64,000 bases of DNA from Terriglobia bacterium. GTDB taxonomy: Bacteria; Acidobacteriota; Terriglobia; Bryobacterales; Bryobacteraceae. Position numbers and translations under genes: made by a program. Shown in pieces: positions 14,656-22,381 of the stretch. The notes below the pieces were generated by a model, which did not search any database, was not told the DNA's origin, and saw only the letters and a list, made by a program, of their open reading frames with translations. Positions within the stretch are counted from its first letter, which is position 1. Each line of letters opens with the position of its first letter. Location of the stretch: positions 1 to 64,000 of the forward strand of contig JAIQFN010000004.1 of NCBI GenBank assembly GCA_020073265.1, read 5' to 3'.

Positions 14656-15991
14656 ATGCCCCGGCGACTTCCGAGGGTGCCACCGCAATTTTTTCCAGTG
14701 TGGCTAGACGAACGTGTAATGTTCGAATTTCCGCTTCTCCAAGTTTCTCCGCACAACCTTCCACTATCCTTCTCCCTTGCTCATGAATCGACTTGCGGAA
14801 TGCTGTGTCCGCCGTGGTGGTCGCAATATCTCCCAGGGCGCGCAGCAGCCGCAGGCTGACCGCAACATCGCCCTTCGCGTACATGCGTATTTGCTCGAAA
14901 GCTGATTCCAGCAGGTGGTCGAAGGTGCTCCAACCGATGGACACCCGCAGGATGCCCGGCGGATCGTAGAACAGATGCGGCGCCGGCTCCCGGGACGCGA
15001 AGCGGATCAGGATACGGCTCAACTGGTCCACGCACGTGATGGCCGTGCTCGGATCGTTCACCGCGGGCGATATCGCCTTCAGAGCAATATCCACAATCTG
15101 TAGAATTCCGAATTCAATATCCTGCTGCAAAGTCCTGGAGGGCCCCAGGTCGACGGTATTGCGAAGTTCGGCGCTCAGCTCTGGGGTTAGCCGGTTGCCC
15201 TTGTAGATCATCATAAGCGGCGTCCCGGCTGGAACAAACTGACCGACTCGTCGAACTACGTGAACTTTTACATGGGCGAATTTCGCCAGCGCAACCAGCC
15301 GCTGGATGTCCACGAATCGTATATAGCCTGACTCATCGCTCAAGAACGGCGTATCCCATGTCTTCACCTCGGACATGTCGGGTTCCAGGCGGATCTCCCT
15401 GCACGGCAAAGGCATCATCTCGTCAATCATGCCTTCGGTTTCAGACGCAATCCTGTCGACGATGTGACTCACGCTGATAGCGTGCGCGATGTGATGAATG
15501 AAAAACAGCAGCCACCCGACGCACGCCAGCGCGAGCAGCATGGCTCCGAACACCGTCGCGACCGGTGCAAACGGCCGCGGCAAGGAACGCGCGGTGGGAA
15601 GCGCAGCCATGCAGTACGAGAAAGTGCCGAGAAATATCCCCAGCGTCCATTGCGTCACGCCGTCCCTCACAAAGCTGACGATGATGCGCGGAGAGAACTG
15701 CATGGAGGCCAGCGTGAGCGTCATCAGCAGGATCGCGAAAACGATCGAAACCACCGTCATGATGGAGGCAGCGATTCCTCCCAGAATGACTTGCGCCACC
15801 TGAGGGTCGGCATGCGATGGAAAGAGCGCGCGTGGCACCCAATCCCCGGCACCGGGTACGGTTTCCTCAAGCCAGGACAGAAACGCGCCGGCGCAGCCCA
15901 GCGCCAGGGCAATGGTCAGCGGCCGAACCAGAAAGCCGCCGCGCAGGTTGTACATCGCATGGCGCACCCACAATGGCAGTCGCTTGTTCAT
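14654..15991 (-). CDS. DUF2254 membrane protein
   Basis: This 445-residue protein has the plan of the DUF2254 family: a basic start, an N-terminal helix (IALALGCAGAFLSWL), then three more membrane helices (IMTVVSIVFAILLMTLTLAS, WTLGIFLGTFSYCMAALP, VFGAMLLALACVGWLLFFI) and a long soluble C-terminal half with DIALKAISPAVNDPSTAITC, the family's most conserved stretch. Its function is not established; some members are thought to be channel-like. It is the only minus-strand gene of this part of the island. Its upstream region (15,992-16,050) adjoins the second KdpE-type repeat array, which points the other way. Confidence 0.85.
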   Translation of the reverse strand: MNKRLPLWVRHAMYNLRGGFLVRPLTIALALGCAGAFLSWLEETVPGAGDWVPRALFPSHADPQVAQVILGGIAASIMTVVSIVFAILLMTLTLASMQFSPRIIVSFVRDGVTQWTLGIFLGTFSYCMAALPTARSLPRPFAPVATVFGAMLLALACVGWLLFFIHHIAHAISVSHIVDRIASETEGMIDEMMPLPCREIRLEPDMSEVKTWDTPFLSDESGYIRFVDIQRLVALAKFAHVKVHVVRRVGQFVPAGTPLMMIYKGNRLTPELSAELRNTVDLGPSRTLQQDIEFGILQIVDIALKAISPAVNDPSTAITCVDQLSRILIRFASREPAPHLFYDPPGILRVSIGWSTFDHLLESAFEQIRMYAKGDVAVSLRLLRALGDIATTTADTAFRKSIHEQGRRIVEGCAEKLGEAEIRTLHVRLATLEKIAVAPSEVAGA

Positions 15992-16051
15992 GGTTCTATT
16001 TGCTTTAGTGTAGTCGCAGTCCAGGGCAGCCGGGTACAGTTCACCGGAATC

Positions 16052-16106
16052 TTCATAACTTCTTCATGGCTTCTATATGACTTTTTCAGGTCTTTGCTCT
16101 TATTCT
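16052..16106 (+). promoter_or_regulatory. Four 11-bp repeats plus -10: predicted KdpE-activated promoter 2
   Basis: Units begin at 16,052, 16,063, 16,074 and 16,085 (TTCATAACTTC, TTCATGGCTTC, TATATGACTTT, TTCAGGTCTTT). After 5 bp comes TATTCT (16,101-16,106). The start point would be near 16,113, just before the small secreted-protein gene at 16,124 and the secDF gene. Repeat phase and spacer length are identical to promoter 1. Confidence 0.7.
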
Positions 16107-16123
16107 CTGGATGAGAGCTGGGT

Positions 16124-16543
16124 ATGGATATCTCAAGCATCGGCGGCACCTCTCATCCTGTGACGAGATCGATCGCCATGCAAGGTCCAGGCATGAACAG
16201 AACGATTCCCCAGAGACGGCTGTTAATCTTCGTGCTGGCTGCGGGAATCGCTGGATCGCTGGCCCAGGGAGCTCTCGCGCAGAGCGCGGCCTCGCATAAC
16301 CCGAACGGAATCCCGGGGCTTGGCATGGCAGGGCGCCCCCAAGAGATTCCCGTGCTAGAGAAACAGCAAGTCGATTGTGCACGGCCGGCGTTCCAGGGAT
16401 CTGTGGTTTCAGCAAGCATCCGAGCCACCGCTCCTCCAAGCGAGCAGGCTAAGCCAATCGTTTTCGATAAGTCGTGCGGTCCGCGGACCGGACTGCTCCG
16501 GGCGCATTCCGGCCGAGCTCCTCCCCGCACCTTCTCCCCGTAA
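16124..16543 (+). CDS. Small secreted protein ahead of secDF
   Basis: This is a frame of 139 codons (ATG 16,124) or 116 codons (ATG 16,193, MNRTIPQRRL). From the second start there is a signal peptide: basic RR, then LIFVLAAGIAGSLAQGALA, with cleavage likely at AQA-like ALAQS. The mature part is short and without a known domain (NPNGIPGLGMAGRPQEI and two Cys, CARP and KSCGP). It lies directly behind the predicted KdpE promoter and before secDF, so it may be the exported product that goes with this unit. The second half looks weak as coding sequence. Confidence 0.4.
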   Translation: MDISSIGGTSHPVTRSIAMQGPGMNRTIPQRRLLIFVLAAGIAGSLAQGALAQSAASHNPNGIPGLGMAGRPQEIPVLEKQQVDCARPAFQGSVVSASIRATAPPSEQAKPIVFDKSCGPRTGLLRAHSGRAPPRTFSP

Positions 16544-16562
16544 CAAAAACAGTTGTGGTAAT

Positions 16563-16595
16563 CCGCGTGCGATGGCCGTATTCTTCCGCACGCGG
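16563..16595 (+). promoter_or_regulatory. Perfect 9-bp hairpin before secDF
   Basis: CCGCGTGCG (16,563-16,571) and CGCACGCGG (16,587-16,595) are perfect inverted repeats around a 15-nt loop, 22 bp before the secDF ATG and just ahead of its GGAGAAGGGAG ribosome binding site. There is no T-run. An RNA structure controlling secDF translation or an mRNA processing site is plausible. Confidence 0.4.
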
Positions 16596-16617
16596 TGAAT
16601 GGAGAAGGGAGCGGCAC

Positions 16618-19488
16618 ATGCCTAAGAATTTACGTTGGAGATGGACCTTCATTGTTGCCGTCGTGCTGAGCTGCGTGTTCGGGATCATCGGGCTTCCCAG
16701 GTCGACCCGAGAGCTGGCGGAGAACTGGAATAAGAACATACGCCTCGGCTTGGACCTGAAGGGCGGCAGCCACATCGTCTTGCAGATCCAGGTGCAGGAC
16801 GCATTCAAGGCCGAAGCCGATCAGGTGATCGAACGGCTCAAAGAGCAGCTCAAGAAGGAAAATGTCGAGTATGCTTCGATGGACCGCAACGAACCCGCGT
16901 CGATCGAGACTGCCGGAACGATCCAGATCAACGTACGCGGAGTCCCGATCGCCAAGGCCGGCGACTTTCGCCGCATCGTGAGCGATCTCACGGGACAGCA
17001 ATGGACACTTGCCTCGCAAAGTTCGACCGACTACAGGCTGACCATGCGCGGAGACGCCGTGCCCAAACTGCGACAGGACACGTTGACGCAGAGCATGCAG
17101 ACCATCGAGAAAAAGGTCAACGGTTTGGGCGTGGCGGAGGCCAGCGTGCAGCAGCGCGGCGGCAGCAGCGGCGAAGCCGAGATCCTGGTCCAGTTGCCGG
17201 GTGTGGACGATCCCGCCCGCGTAAAAGGCATCTTGCAAACCGCCGCACAGCTTGAACTGTGCGAAGTGAAGGGCGGTCCATTTCCTTCTCGCGAGGCTGC
17301 CATCAGTCAGAACGGCGGTGTCTTGCCCTTGGGGACCAAGATCGTTCGCGGGTCGTCGCGATCGGGAGGAACCGATGAGACGTGGTGGCTGCTCGGCCGG
17401 TCGCCGATCGTCACGGGGCGCGACGTGCGTGACGCCCGGGCGCAGCAAAGCGATGCCTCCGGACGCTGGGACACGGCCTTCGTGCTCACCCAAGAGGCCG
17501 CTAAGCGCTTCGGACGGTTTACGGAGGCGAATGTTGGAAATCGACTGGCCATCGTGCTCGATAGCGTCGTGCTGAGCGCCCCGACCATCCAGAACAAGAT
17601 TTCCGATGAAGGACGCATCACCGGAGCAGCCAGCCAGCAGGACGCCGCCGACCTGGCGTTGAACCTTCGTGCGGGATCGCTGCCGGCAGGAGTCAAGGTG
17701 ATCGAGGAGCGGACGGTGGGTCCTTCCCTCGGTGCGGACTCGATTCGCCAAGGAGTCTCCGCAGGAGTGCTTGGTTTAGCGCTGCTGATCGGAGCGCTGC
17801 TGATCTATTACCGCGGCGCGGGCTTCAACGCCGTTCTGGCGCTGCTGCTCAACACCATCATGACGGTGGCGGCGCTCAGCTACATCGACGCCACCTGGAC
17901 ACTGCCCGGCATCGCCGGCCTGGTGCTCTCCATCGGGATGGCCGTGGATTCGAACGTGCTGATCTTTGAACGCATCAAGGAAGAACTGCGGGCCGGGAAA
18001 GCAGTGCCCGCCGCGATCTCCGCCGGCTTTGAGCGCGCTTGGGGAACGATTGTGGATACGCACGTCACCACCGTTGTTGCGAGTGCGTTTCTCTTCATGT
18101 TCGGAACGGGACCGGTGCGCGGCTTCGCGGTGACGCTGGTGATCGGCCTTATCGCCAACGTCTTCACCGCAGTATTTGTGTCGCGGGCGATTTTTGCCGC
18201 GGAGCTGTGGCGCAAGCCGCGGATGACGCACCTGAGCATCGGAACCGGAAGAACCGAGCTTTTCAAAAACTCCAATATCGACTTCCTGTCCAAACGCACT
18301 CTGGCGATCGGCCTCTCCACGCTTGCGATTCTCGTCAGCATCGTGAGCCTCGCGATCAAGGGCGGGCCGAAGTATGGCCTCGATTTCCGGGGCGGCACCT
18401 TGATGTACGTCAAATTTGCTTCCATGCCCAGGCTGGACGAACTACGCCAGGCGCTCTCGGCGAAGATCAAGGGTGAGATCAGCCTGCAAGAGACGCAGGG
18501 AACCGGGGAGGTCATTATTGGAACCGAACTCGCGGACGAGCAAAGCCTCGCGCAGGCGCGGCAAAACGTCGAGGATACGCTGCGCGAAAAATATGCCAAC
18601 CTCGGCGGAAAGCTGGATCTGAATAACGCCAACCAGGCCGCGCTCCAGGGCCGGCTCCAGCTCGCGTTGCCTGCTTATTCAGAACAGCAGCTCAAGGATC
18701 TCACGGCGCGGCTGCTGAACTATCGGGACCGGGAAAAAGGGGGCATCCTCCGGAGTCTGGACGAATTGGCCAATGTTCCCGGCGTCGACCAGACCGCATT
18801 GGCCGCCATCAAACACGAATTCGGACTGGGCGCTTTCAACCTCCGGTCGGTCGAGATGGTAGGTCCCCGCGCGGGACAGGAACTGCGGCATCAGGCGCTG
18901 CTGGCGACGCTTTGTGCCCTGGGAGGCATGCTGATCTACGTCGCGTTCCGGTTCAAACTAATTTCCGGCGCGGCGGCGGTGATCGCGACCGTTCACGACG
19001 TCGTGATTACGTTGGGCCTGTTCTCTCTCACCGGCCGCGAAATCGATCTGACGGTCATCGCCGCGCTGCTCGCGCTGATCGGCTACTCGATGAACGACAA
19101 GATCGTCGTGCTCGACCGCGTGCGCGAGAATCTGCGCGTGAATCGGCGCGGCTCGTTCCTGGATCTGGTTAACCAGTCCATCAATCAGACGCTGAGCCGA
19201 ACGATCCTGACTGCCGGCCTGACGCTGCTCGCTTGCCTGTCCCTGTATTTCCTGGGCGGCAAGGTGCTCAACGGAATCGCGTTTGCGCTTTGCGCGGGCA
19301 TTGTGGTGGGCACGTACTCGTCGATCTTTGTGGCCAGTGCCATATTGGTGATGTGGCACCAGTTCCAAGAGAAACGAAAAGCGCCCGGCGTGGCGACACC
19401 CAGAGAGCCAAAGCGGGACGTCGCGTATGACCTTCCCAGCAGTCCCATGGCAAAGGCCTTCCGGTCCAGGCAGCGAAGAGTACGCTAG
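16618..19488 (+). CDS. secDF: SecD-SecF fusion protein
   Basis: This 956-residue protein joins SecD and SecF, the proton-driven partners of SecYEG that pull secreted proteins out of the channel. SecD part: first helix FIVAVVLSCVFGIIGL, GLDLKGGSHIVLQI, the P1 domain, and five helices with GLVLSIGMAVDSNVLIFERI. SecF part starts about residue 545: FNSNIDF-like FKNSNIDFLSKRTLAI, GLDFRGGTLMYVKF (about 587), and ALIGYSMNDKIVVLDRVREN. An extra helical insert with NVPGVDQTALAAIKHEF (about 710-740) resembles a helix-hairpin-helix. ATG 16,618 has GGAGAAGGGAG in front; the open frame upstream is ignored. It sits in the predicted KdpE regulon, so it is likely an accessory copy and not the housekeeping one. 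Confidence 0.9.
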   Translation: MPKNLRWRWTFIVAVVLSCVFGIIGLPRSTRELAENWNKNIRLGLDLKGGSHIVLQIQVQDAFKAEADQVIERLKEQLKKENVEYASMDRNEPASIETAGTIQINVRGVPIAKAGDFRRIVSDLTGQQWTLASQSSTDYRLTMRGDAVPKLRQDTLTQSMQTIEKKVNGLGVAEASVQQRGGSSGEAEILVQLPGVDDPARVKGILQTAAQLELCEVKGGPFPSREAAISQNGGVLPLGTKIVRGSSRSGGTDETWWLLGRSPIVTGRDVRDARAQQSDASGRWDTAFVLTQEAAKRFGRFTEANVGNRLAIVLDSVVLSAPTIQNKISDEGRITGAASQQDAADLALNLRAGSLPAGVKVIEERTVGPSLGADSIRQGVSAGVLGLALLIGALLIYYRGAGFNAVLALLLNTIMTVAALSYIDATWTLPGIAGLVLSIGMAVDSNVLIFERIKEELRAGKAVPAAISAGFERAWGTIVDTHVTTVVASAFLFMFGTGPVRGFAVTLVIGLIANVFTAVFVSRAIFAAELWRKPRMTHLSIGTGRTELFKNSNIDFLSKRTLAIGLSTLAILVSIVSLAIKGGPKYGLDFRGGTLMYVKFASMPRLDELRQALSAKIKGEISLQETQGTGEVIIGTELADEQSLAQARQNVEDTLREKYANLGGKLDLNNANQAALQGRLQLALPAYSEQQLKDLTARLLNYRDREKGGILRSLDELANVPGVDQTALAAIKHEFGLGAFNLRSVEMVGPRAGQELRHQALLATLCALGGMLIYVAFRFKLISGAAAVIATVHDVVITLGLFSLTGREIDLTVIAALLALIGYSMNDKIVVLDRVRENLRVNRRGSFLDLVNQSINQTLSRTILTAGLTLLACLSLYFLGGKVLNGIAFALCAGIVVGTYSSIFVASAILVMWHQFQEKRKAPGVATPREPKRDVAYDLPSSPMAKAFRSRQRRVR

Positions 19489-19509
19489 GAGATTGACTCC
19501 GTAAACTCC

Positions 19510-19725
19510 ATGGATGGCCTGACTCTCTTTGGACTGGTTGCCGTCGCGGCGATGCTTATTTTCTACGCATTGGAAAAACGAAGCCATTGGTTCATTCTGG
19601 CGTTCGCCGGTTCGTGCATCCTGGCTTCGATTTACGGTTTCCTTCAGGGAGCTTGGCCGTTTGGACTGGTGGAGGCGGTCTGGTCCGCGGTGGCAATCCG
19701 GCGCTGGTGGGGCGAAAAGCGCTGA
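19510..19725 (+). CDS. Small membrane protein after secDF
   Basis: This 71-residue protein has two helices, LTLFGLVAVAAMLIFYAL and WFILAFAGSCILASIYGFL, and ends GLVEAVWSAVAIRRWWGEKR. It belongs to a widespread group of small conserved proteins with FAGxCxxxSxYGFLQGxWPFGxVExVW, of unknown function. It starts 21 bp after the secDF stop, with AGGAG at the secDF end, so it is in the same unit. The 114 bp after it lead to the third KdpE-type array. Confidence 0.7.
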   Translation: MDGLTLFGLVAVAAMLIFYALEKRSHWFILAFAGSCILASIYGFLQGAWPFGLVEAVWSAVAIRRWWGEKR

Positions 19726-19839
19726 GGAGTGAGCGCTTTGACGCTCCTGGGACCCGTCAAGGGAGTACAGTTAGCCTGACAGGTTCCGGAAGGCTCCCAC
19801 AAACACTCGATTCCCAGTGATTTCAAGCGGATAGCAATC

Positions 19840-19894
19840 TTCATGACTTCTTCATGGCTTCTCTATGACTTCTTCAGGCCTTAACGAATATCCT
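19840..19894 (+). promoter_or_regulatory. Four 11-bp repeats plus -10: predicted KdpE promoter of the kdp operon
   Basis: Units start at 19,840, 19,851, 19,862 and 19,873 (TTCATGACTTC, TTCATGGCTTC, TCTATGACTTC, TTCAGGCCTTA); TATCCT follows after 5 bp (19,889-19,894). It precedes the kdp operon, the established target of KdpE, which is why the repeat is assigned to KdpE and why the other two copies are read as further targets. Confidence 0.75.
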
Positions 19895-19918
19895 CAAGTC
19901 GTGGAAGGGCGTAACAAC

Positions 19919-20383
19919 ATGACACTCGCCATTGAGAAAATCCTGGCGCCCGCAACTGGACAACCCAGCCGGCCACTCATTGAGGAAGCGGGCCAGAAGC
20001 TCAACATCGCGGTGGTGTTCACATCGGTAGAAGCAACACTGGCGGCTTTGAAAGAGGCTGGCCGCCTGGCAAGCAGCCTGGGCGCGCGAATCACGCTTTT
20101 GGTCCCCCAGGTGGTGCCCTATCCTCTGCCGCTGGAAACCCCGCCGGTCCTGGTCGATTTCAACGAGAAGCGCTTTCGAGTGATCGCCGGCGAGAGTCCG
20201 GTGGAGACCAGCGTGCAAATCTATCTTTGCCGCGATCGGTTCGAAACGCTGACCAGCGTGCTAAATCCCGGTTCGCTGGTGGTGCTGGGCGGGCCGAAAA
20301 GGTGGTGGCCGACTCGCGAAAAGAGATTGGCCAGCAAACTGCGCCGTATCGGTCACGAAGTAGTTTACAAGGAAACGGAGTAA
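19919..20383 (+). CDS. UspA-like protein, first gene of the kdp operon
   Basis: This is a 154-residue protein. The frame is open to 19,865, but that start lies inside the operator, while ATG 19,919 has GGAAGGG upstream. The fold looks like a universal-stress Rossmann domain: LNIAVVFTSVEATLAALKEA, then GRLASSLGARITLLVPQVVP and a last strand SLVVLGGPKRWWPTREKRLA. No ATP loop of the classical GxxGxxxxxxxxxS type is clear. KdpD itself contains a Usp domain, so a stand-alone Usp-like protein co-transcribed with the pump could sense or relay K+ or nucleotide signals. Inference only. Confidence 0.6.
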   Translation: MTLAIEKILAPATGQPSRPLIEEAGQKLNIAVVFTSVEATLAALKEAGRLASSLGARITLLVPQVVPYPLPLETPPVLVDFNEKRFRVIAGESPVETSVQIYLCRDRFETLTSVLNPGSLVVLGGPKRWWPTREKRLASKLRRIGHEVVYKETE

Positions 20384-20389
20384 CTCGAG

Positions 20390-20473
20390 ATGCTCGATCT
20401 GTTCTACGTCGCTGTAGGCTGCATATTTCTGCTGGGCTGCTGGGCCTTCACCAAGGCCTGCGACAAGCTGTAG
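20390..20473 (+). CDS. 27-residue membrane peptide in the kdp operon
   Basis: This short frame reads MLDLFYVAVGCIFLLGCW, then AFTKACDKL. It has one transmembrane helix and ends in a short charged tail. GGAAACGGAG lies upstream and it sits 6 bp after the Usp-like stop and 13 bp before kdpF. Similar tiny proteins with a WAFxxACDxL end occur ahead of kdpF in other bacteria. It could be a second small subunit beside KdpF. Confidence 0.6.
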   Translation: MLDLFYVAVGCIFLLGCWAFTKACDKL

Positions 20474-20486
20474 GGAGACACAAGCC

Positions 20487-20570
20487 ATGGATTACATCAT
20501 TGCCGGAATCGCATCGCTGGGGCTGTTTATCTACCTGGTTTACGCGCTGCTTCGTCCGGAGAAGTTCTAA
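20487..20570 (+). CDS. kdpF: KdpF, small stabilising subunit of the K+ pump
   Basis: This 27-residue peptide (MDYIIAGIASLGLFIYLVYA, then LLRPEKF) is a single membrane helix ending in the typical LLRPExF of KdpF. KdpF stabilises the KdpABC complex in the membrane and is not catalytic. GGAGA at 20,474-20,478 is its ribosome binding site. It lies 9 bp before kdpA. It is easily missed by gene callers. Confidence 0.85.
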   Translation: MDYIIAGIASLGLFIYLVYALLRPEKF

Positions 20571-20579
20571 GGGTGAATT

Positions 20580-22379
20580 ATGACTAGCATTGGAATTCTG
20601 CAAATCGCCATCTTCCTGGGGATCATCCTGGCCTGCACCAAGCCATTGGGCGCCCACATGGTGAAGGTGTTCGAAGGACAGCGAACGTTCCTGCACCCGG
20701 TGTTGCGCTGGCTGGAAGTGCTCACCTACAAGGTTACGGGCATCAAAGAAGATGTCGAGCAGCGCTGGACGCACTACACCGCCGCGCTGCTGAGCTTCAG
20801 CATCTTCGGCTTCCTGCTGACCTACCTGCTGCAGCGCGCGCAGGGCTACCTGCCGTTCAATCCGCAGAACTTCGGCACGCCCAACATGCCTCCCGACCTG
20901 GCCTTCAACACCGCCACCAGTTTCGTCACCAACACCAACTGGCAGGCCTACTCGGGCGAAGCCACGATGAGCTACTTCGTGCAGATGGCGGCGCTGGCGG
21001 TACAGAACTTTGCTTCGGCGGCGGCTGGCATCGCCGTGGCAGTCGCGCTGATTCGAGGATTCGCGCGGCAGGAAAAGAAGACCATCGGCAACTTTTGGGC
21101 GGACGTCACGCGCGCCACCGTCTATGTGCTGTTGCCGATTTCCATCGTCGGCGGCCTGCTGTACGTATCGCAGGGCGCGATCCAGAATCTGAAGCCCTAC
21201 ACCGAAGTGACCACGGTGGAAGGCGCCAAACAGGTGATCGCTCAGGGCCCGGTGGCTTCGCAGGAAGCCATCAAGCAGCTCGGAACCAACGGCGGCGGAT
21301 TTTTCAACGCCAACTCGTCGCATCCGTTCGAGAATCCCACTCCGCTGAGCAATCTGCTGGCGATGTTTTTGATCTTTGTGATCCCGGCGGCTTTGACTTA
21401 CACCTTCGGAAAAATGGTGGGCGATACCAGACAAGGCTGGGCGATCTTCGCCGCCTTCTCGGTAATGTTCCTGATCGGCGTGTTCGTCTGCTACCACTTC
21501 GAGCAGGCCGGCAACCCCATTCTGGCGAATCGGGGGCTCCAGACTGCGGCGACATCCGGCCAGTCCGGAGGCAACATGGAGGGCAAAGAGGTTCGGTTCG
21601 GTATCGCCAACTCCGCGCTGTTCGCCACCGTGACCACCGATGCGAGCTGCGGCGCCGTCAACAGTATGCACGACAGCTACACGCCGATCGGCGGGCTGGT
21701 TCCTCTGTTCAACATGATGACCGGCGAAGTGATCTTCGGCGGTGTGGGCGCGGGCCTGTACGGCATTCTGCTGTATTGCATCCTGGCGGTGTTCATCGCC
21801 GGACTCATGGTCGGCCGCACGCCGGAATATCTCGGAAAGAAGATCGAGCAGAAGGAAGTCAAGATGGCCATGCTGGCCGTGATTGCCACCGCGTTCAGCA
21901 TCCTGGTCTTCGCCGCGCTCAGCTCGGTGATCACCTTCCCGGCCAAAGGCTACTGGAATCCGCAGGGCGCTGCCATCGCGAATCTTAACAACAGCGGGCC
22001 GCACGGATTCGGCGAGATCCTGTACGCCTACACCAGCAGCACTGGAAACAACGGCAGCGCCTTCGCCGGACTCACCGTCAATACGCCCTGGTACGACCTC
22101 ACGCTGGGCCTCGCGCAACTGATCGGCCGGTTCCTGTTCCTGATTCCGTTGCTGGCCGCGGCCGGGAGCCTGGTCATGAAGAAGAAGGTACCTGAAACGG
22201 CCGGAACATTCCCCACGCACGGGCCGCTCTTCGTCGGCCTGCTGGTGGGGACCGTCTTGATTGTCGGAGCGCTCACCTTCTTCCCGGCGCTTTCGCTGGG
22301 ACCGATTGTCGAACATTACCTGATGCAGAGCGGCAAGCTCTTTTCCATGCTCCTGCCGACGCTCGGGATTTGGAGTTAA
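20580..22379 (+). CDS. kdpA: KdpA, K+-binding subunit of K+-transporting ATPase
   Basis: This 599-residue protein is the channel-like subunit that binds and passes K+. Ten membrane helices are expected. The four filter regions are visible: [13 protein letters not shown] (about 117), [20 protein letters not shown] (about 232), [20 protein letters not shown] (about 357) and [12 protein letters not shown] (about 483). It is slightly longer than the E. coli protein (557), mainly in the loop after the first helices. It is followed 2 bp later by kdpB. Expression should come from the four-repeat promoter at 19,840. Confidence 0.95.
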   Translation: MTSIGILQIAIFLGIILACTKPLGAHMVKVFEGQRTFLHPVLRWLEVLTYKVTGIKEDVEQRWTHYTAALLSFSIFGFLLTYLLQRAQGYLPFNPQNFGTPNMPPDLAFNTATSFVTNTNWQAYSGEATMSYFVQMAALAVQNFASAAAGIAVAVALIRGFARQEKKTIGNFWADVTRATVYVLLPISIVGGLLYVSQGAIQNLKPYTEVTTVEGAKQVIAQGPVASQEAIKQLGTNGGGFFNANSSHPFENPTPLSNLLAMFLIFVIPAALTYTFGKMVGDTRQGWAIFAAFSVMFLIGVFVCYHFEQAGNPILANRGLQTAATSGQSGGNMEGKEVRFGIANSALFATVTTDASCGAVNSMHDSYTPIGGLVPLFNMMTGEVIFGGVGAGLYGILLYCILAVFIAGLMVGRTPEYLGKKIEQKEVKMAMLAVIATAFSILVFAALSSVITFPAKGYWNPQGAAIANLNNSGPHGFGEILYAYTSSTGNNGSAFAGLTVNTPWYDLTLGLAQLIGRFLFLIPLLAAAGSLVMKKKVPETAGTFPTHGPLFVGLLVGTVLIVGALTFFPALSLGPIVEHYLMQSGKLFSMLLPTLGIWS

Positions 22380-22381
22380 CC

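Noticed and set aside
20448-22316. 622-residue antisense frame opposite kdpA
   Set aside because: kdpA is unmistakable; the antisense product is low-complexity and basic/acidic mixed.
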